Shown one piece after another: positions 60,606 through 64,000 of a stretch of DNA of 64,000 nucleotides. Numbering within the stretch: position 1 is the stretch's first letter; every line of letters begins with the position of its first letter. Position numbers and translations under genes: made by a program. The notes beneath the pieces were generated by a model. That model saw only the letters and a list, made by a program, of their open reading frames with translations. It had not been told where the DNA came from and made no database searches. Source of the stretch: Candidatus Peribacteria bacterium (GTDB taxonomy: Bacteria > Patescibacteriota > Gracilibacteria > UBA1369 > LOWO2-01-FULL-3); the NCBI GenBank assembly GCA_943356465.1, contig CALREX010000005.1, positions 1-64,000 of the forward strand, read 5' to 3'.

Positions 60606-62336
60606 ATGGATAATAAAAAAATTGCTTCAATATTTGAAGAGATGGCAGACATCCTTGATATTCGAGGTGATAATTTTTTCAAGATAAATGCTTATAGAAA
60701 AGCGGCGCTTGTAATATTAAATTTTGCCTATGATTTGCGTGATGTCGTTGCAAAAGATCCGAAACAACTTGAGAATATTCCTGGAATCGGCAAAGGACTT
60801 AAAGATAAAATTATTGAACTTGTTAATACTGGAGACTGCAAAGAATGGGATGAATTAAAAAAATCCGTACCTAAAGGTCTTCTCGAACTTCTTGAAGTAA
60901 GAGGTGTCGGGCCTAAAAAAGTGAAAACTTTTTATTTGAATCTAAAAATAAAAAATATAAATGATTTGAAGGAGGCTTGCGAAAAACATAAGGTTAGAGA
61001 ATTGCCTGGCATGGGAGAAAAAACAGAAAATGAAATACTGAAAGCAATTTCTGAACATGCGTATTTTTCAACAAAAAGACATTTGATTTCAGAAGCAATG
61101 CAGGAGGCAAAAATGATTATTGCTTATATGGAAAAATGTAAAGAAGTGAAAAGAATTGAATATGCAGGAAGCCTTCGTAGAAGACAAGAAACTATCGGCG
61201 ATATTGATATTCTTGTTACAGTAAAAAATCCTAAAAATAGTAGAGATGCCGTGATGAAACATTTCAATTCCTATAGGGAGGTTTTGACAATTCTGTCTAA
61301 AGGCGACACTAAATCAAGCGTTGTACTACAAAGTGGAATACAAATTGATTTGCGTGTTATTGCTGATGAAAGTTTTGGTGCTGCTATGCATTATTTCACA
61401 GGTAATAAAGATCACAATATAAAAATTCGCGATCTGGCTAAGAAAAAGGGACTTAAAGTAAGCGAATATGGTGTTTTTAAAGGAGAGAAAATGATTGCCG
61501 GAAAAAAAGAAGAGGAAGTTTTCAAAAGTGTCGGCCTTCCTTATATAATTCCTGAACTTCGTAATGATAATGGTGAAATCGAATATGGATTAAAAAATAA
61601 AAAATTCCCGGATTTTGTAGAACTGAAAGATATACGTGGAGACCTTCATTCACATACGACTTATAGTGACGGTGATGCCAGTATTTACGATATGGCGCAG
61701 GCATTTATAGCCAAGGGATATGAATATTTTGCCCTGACAGATCATTCGTCCATAATGGGAATTACAGGTGGAATGGGGACAAAAGATATTCATCGACAAT
61801 GGAAAGAGATTGATGAAGTTAAAAAAAAACTTAAGGGAAAAATTAAAATTTTGAAAGGATGTGAAGTGGATATTTTAAAAGATGGATCTCTTGATTTTGG
61901 AGATGATGTTCTAAAGGAACTTGATATTGTGGTTATTAGTGCTCATATGTATGGAAGGCTGCCTTTTAAAGAGCAGACCGAGAGGCTTATCACTGCAATA
62001 GAAAACCCCTATTCTAAAATACTTGCACATCCAACGGGACGCCTCATAAACAAAAGGTCTCCTATGGAATTTGATATGGAAAAAATAATAGATGCATGTA
62101 TTCAAAATCATGTAGCTATAGAGATAAATTCTAGTCCTTCACGGCTTGATTTACCTGATAAATTCATAAAAATTGCAAAAGATAAAGGCGCTAAATTTGT
62201 TATAAATACTGATTCTCATAGCACAGATCAACCTGACCTTATGGAGTATGGAGTTTCGAATGCAAGACGTGGATGGCTTACAAAAGATGATGTCTTAAAC
62301 ACAAAAAGTTTTGAGAAATTTGACACCTATTTTTAA
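60606..62336 (+). CDS. polX: Bacterial/archaeal DNA polymerase X with PHP domain
   Basis: 576 aa from ATG 60606; the track start at 60588 adds a short unlikely leader. The N-terminal HhH region (IPGIGKGLKDKIIELV, RGVGPKKVK) precedes the family-X catalytic segment with GDIDILV and IQIDLRV (paired Asp). The C-terminal PHP domain (from LHSHTTYSDGDASIYD) carries the metal-binding His and Asp residues of the 3'-5' exonuclease. It fills gaps in repair. The promoter of the next gene overlaps its 3' end. Confidence 0.93.
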   Translation: MDNKKIASIFEEMADILDIRGDNFFKINAYRKAALVILNFAYDLRDVVAKDPKQLENIPGIGKGLKDKIIELVNTGDCKEWDELKKSVPKGLLELLEVRGVGPKKVKTFYLNLKIKNINDLKEACEKHKVRELPGMGEKTENEILKAISEHAYFSTKRHLISEAMQEAKMIIAYMEKCKEVKRIEYAGSLRRRQETIGDIDILVTVKNPKNSRDAVMKHFNSYREVLTILSKGDTKSSVVLQSGIQIDLRVIADESFGAAMHYFTGNKDHNIKIRDLAKKKGLKVSEYGVFKGEKMIAGKKEEEVFKSVGLPYIIPELRNDNGEIEYGLKNKKFPDFVELKDIRGDLHSHTTYSDGDASIYDMAQAFIAKGYEYFALTDHSSIMGITGGMGTKDIHRQWKEIDEVKKKLKGKIKILKGCEVDILKDGSLDFGDDVLKELDIVVISAHMYGRLPFKEQTERLITAIENPYSKILAHPTGRLINKRSPMEFDMEKIIDACIQNHVAIEINSSPSRLDLPDKFIKIAKDKGAKFVINTDSHSTDQPDLMEYGVSNARRGWLTKDDVLNTKSFEKFDTYF

Positions 62337-62347
62337 AAATGTATAAT
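62320..62347 (+). promoter_or_regulatory. Near-consensus promoter inside the end of polX
   Basis: TTGACA at 62320-62325 and TATAAT at 62342-62347 are 16 nt apart. The -35 lies within the last codons of polX. It would drive the lipoprotein at 62386 and the glycosyltransferase. Confidence 0.85.
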
Positions 62348-62385
62348 TTCTCTTGTGGACTCCCTTATTCTATAATTTCATTAAA

Positions 62386-62835
62386 ATGAAAAAAGGTTTA
62401 TTAATTCTTATATCAACTGTTCTTTTGTTGTCCGGATGTAAATTAACAAATTTCTTTAGGAGTGAAAAAGATCGTTTTGTTGGTGCAACTTCTGAAGCAC
62501 TTTGTTTGATTTTCACTTCAGAAAATCCTATGGCTCCTTCTAAGGACACTTCAGATAAAGTAAAAGCTATATACTCAAATTATGGATTTAATGCTGACGA
62601 TCAGACAGGGATGGAGGCTATAACAAAAAAGTACGAGCAGGATCAGGAAGTGAAAGATATTACTGCTGAAGCTTTGAAAAAATGTTCAGGAATCGATGTA
62701 AATGCTCCAGCTAAAGATAGCTCTACAGCGCCTGTTACCGATGGATCAAAAAATGATGTAGTGCCAAAGGCAGATGATTCTAAGATAAAGACTGAAGATG
62801 CTACTAAAACACCAGCCGTGAAACCAGCTAAATAA
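62386..62835 (+). CDS. Lipoprotein with Lys/Asp/Thr-rich tail
   Basis: 149 aa from ATG 62386; the track start at 62353 adds sequence before the signal peptide. Lipobox LLSGC (Cys about residue 18). A helical mature region (about 25-100) is followed by a low-complexity tail rich in K, D, S, T and P. Family not recognised. A near-consensus promoter lies upstream and the glycosyltransferase starts at its stop (TAAATG). Confidence 0.7.
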   Translation: MKKGLLILISTVLLLSGCKLTNFFRSEKDRFVGATSEALCLIFTSENPMAPSKDTSDKVKAIYSNYGFNADDQTGMEAITKKYEQDQEVKDITAEALKKCSGIDVNAPAKDSSTAPVTDGSKNDVVPKADDSKIKTEDATKTPAVKPAK

Positions 62836-63924
62836 ATGAAAATAGCTTTAGTTCATGATTTTTTGCTTAAGCTTGGAGGTGCTGAGCGTGTTCTTAAAGT
62901 ACTTGCAGAAATGTTCCCGACAGCACCTATTTTTACTTTACTTTATGACGAGAAAAAAGTAGGACATATTTTCCCAAAGGAAAGAGTCCGCACTTCTTCT
63001 TTGCAAAAATATCCAAGTTTCATAAGAAAGCGTTATCGTCTCTTGACTCACAAAATTCCACGTGCGATTGAAAATTTTAATTTTGAAGAGTTTGATTGTG
63101 TCATAAGTTCAAGTGGGGCTTATTCGCATGGGATTATTACTCCTTTGAACACTAAACATATTTGCTACTGTCATTCCCCTATGCGATATGCATGGGATTA
63201 TAGCAATGAATACCGCGAAGAAAATGATATTAAAGGGTTTAAGGCTTTTCTTTATGCACCGTTGATTAAATATTTACGAGAATGGGATGCTGTCTCCGCA
63301 GACAGGCCGGTAAAATATCTCTCAAATTCCAGACATGTGCAAAAGCGTATCAGTAAATATTATAAAATGGATAGTGACATTGTTTATCCACCCGTTGAAA
63401 CAGAGATATTTAGAGCGAAAGAAGAAAATTCAAATTACTTCTTGATTGTTTCCACCTTAACTCCGTACAAAAAAATTGATCTAGCTATTCAGCTTTTCAA
63501 TAAAATAGGCCGAAAACTAGTCATAATAGGCGACGGACCTCAAAGAGAATATCTCGAAAGCATTGCCGGTGAGAATATAGATTTTCTTGGATTTAAAGAT
63601 GATGAAACTGTGAAAGAATATATGGAAAATTGTCGTGCTTTTATATTCCCCGGTGAGGAAGATTTTGGAATTACCCCTGTTGAAGCAATGGCTTGTGGCA
63701 AACCTGTTTTGGCTTATGGAAAAGGTGGAGTTACCGAGACTGTTGTTTCCGGTAAGACCGGAGAATTCTTTTTTGAGCAAACTGTTGAGGCGATGGAGGA
63801 TGGACTTGCAAGGCTTATGTATAATGAAAAATTCTATTTGCCCCATACTATCCGCCGACATGCTCAAAATTTTTCAAGAGAAATATTTGAAAAAAAGATT
63901 AAATATGCAATAAGAATGTGCTAG
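62836..63924 (+). CDS. Glycosyltransferase (GT4 family), mannosyl/rhamnosyl-type
   Basis: 362 aa, GT-B fold. The N-terminal KIALVHDFLLKLGGAERVLKVL is typical of GT4 enzymes, and C-terminal RAFIFPGEEDFGITPVEAMACGKPV includes the donor-binding E-x7-E pair. It transfers a sugar to a surface glycan or lipid. It is coupled to the lipoprotein gene upstream by an abutting stop and start. Sugar specificity is not decidable. Confidence 0.88.
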   Translation: MKIALVHDFLLKLGGAERVLKVLAEMFPTAPIFTLLYDEKKVGHIFPKERVRTSSLQKYPSFIRKRYRLLTHKIPRAIENFNFEEFDCVISSSGAYSHGIITPLNTKHICYCHSPMRYAWDYSNEYREENDIKGFKAFLYAPLIKYLREWDAVSADRPVKYLSNSRHVQKRISKYYKMDSDIVYPPVETEIFRAKEENSNYFLIVSTLTPYKKIDLAIQLFNKIGRKLVIIGDGPQREYLESIAGENIDFLGFKDDETVKEYMENCRAFIFPGEEDFGITPVEAMACGKPVLAYGKGGVTETVVSGKTGEFFFEQTVEAMEDGLARLMYNEKFYLPHTIRRHAQNFSREIFEKKIKYAIRMC

Positions 63925-63948
63925 TATGCTCTTCCAAGCAGAAAACAT

Positions 63949-64000
63949 ATGGAAAAAATTGCTTTATATAGAAAATACCGACCGCATAATTTTGATAATC
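63949..64000 (+). CDS. dnaX: DNA polymerase III gamma/tau subunit, first 17 codons
   Basis: Starts at ATG 63949 and runs off the right edge. MEKIALYRKYRPHNFDN matches the invariable DnaX start (ALYRKYRPxxF). The full gene would encode the clamp-loader ATPase. It is too short for the ORF track. Confidence 0.8.
   Translation, partial: MEKIALYRKYRPHNFDN

Noticed and set aside
1-64000. Use of UGA as glycine (Gracilibacteria/Absconditabacteria code)
   Set aside because: mntH, dut, purF, purD and other genes end at TGA with the expected family length, and glycine is GGN throughout.
1-64000. CRISPR arrays, insertion sequences, rRNA genes
   Set aside because: No regularly spaced repeats with unique spacers, no transposase-like ORF and no rRNA signature sequences were seen.

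Overview
The window looks like a chromosomal segment of a Candidate Phyla Radiation (Patescibacteria) bacterium, possibly of the Peregrinibacteria/Gracilibacteria side. The grounds are: AT-rich, densely packed genes; tandem two-helix 'T4SS pilin-like' modules; several S-layer (SLH) proteins with FlgD-like Ig repeats; a baseplate-J-like membrane protein beside ftsA; many small lipoproteins; and a tRNA gene interrupted by a group I intron. TGA ends many genes (mntH, dut, purF, purD) and glycine is GGN, so the standard bacterial code applies and the UGA=Gly code of some relatives does not. The lineage is inferred from gene content only.

Layout. 1-5253 (-): three pilin-like membrane proteins, the last with a large PKD region that runs off the left edge. 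5487-10449 (+): secE-nusG and rplK-rplA, with an anchored protein, an MntR-type repressor and an NRAMP Mn transporter between them. 10560-16911: yqhQ, dut, a dTMP-kinase-like gene, folD, purF, purD, YtxH-like. 17100-19891: SLH protein, maf, rpsT. 20007-20347: tRNA-Ile2(CAU) split by a ~264-nt group I intron, followed by a small-gene island with an HNH protein (to 22509). 22537-29571: PLP enzyme, ldh, hflX, O-antigen-ligase-like protein and small membrane proteins. 29572-36353: HAD hydrolase and two large tandem SLH proteins. 36474-44403: ferredoxin-trxB, pepA, nudix, rnc, nusB, rpmF, yceD, BI-1 protein, SLH lipoprotein. 44529-52551: alr, ddl, a two-gene insertion, ftsA, baseplate-J-like protein, secreted protein. 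52555-64000: lipoproteins, tRNA-Val, ALDH, MFS, deacetylase, comF, two glycosyltransferases, polX and the first codons of dnaX.

How it fits together. Much of the window concerns the cell surface: SLH proteins, peptidoglycan precursors (alr, ddl), division (ftsA), surface polysaccharide (ligase-like protein, glycosyltransferases, deacetylase) and lipoproteins. The rest is core information processing (secE, nusG, L1, L11, S20, L32, RNase III, NusB, HflX) and a few nucleotide-pathway genes.

Most notable signals: (i) a 157-nt nested, branched, wobble-supported structure upstream of the BI-1 gene, a candidate new structured RNA; (ii) two long palindromes after nusG and beside an SLH gene that share a conserved core while their stems differ; (iii) a 14-bp tandem duplication that frameshifts one gene of a cassette-like two-gene insertion between ddl and ftsA, with near-identical hairpins after each gene; (iv) the tRNA intron; (v) no recognisable Shine-Dalgarno sequence at the roughly 30 starts inspected, with several -10 boxes just a few nt from the ATG. 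Promoters, hairpins and domain positions were read by eye, with no database search.
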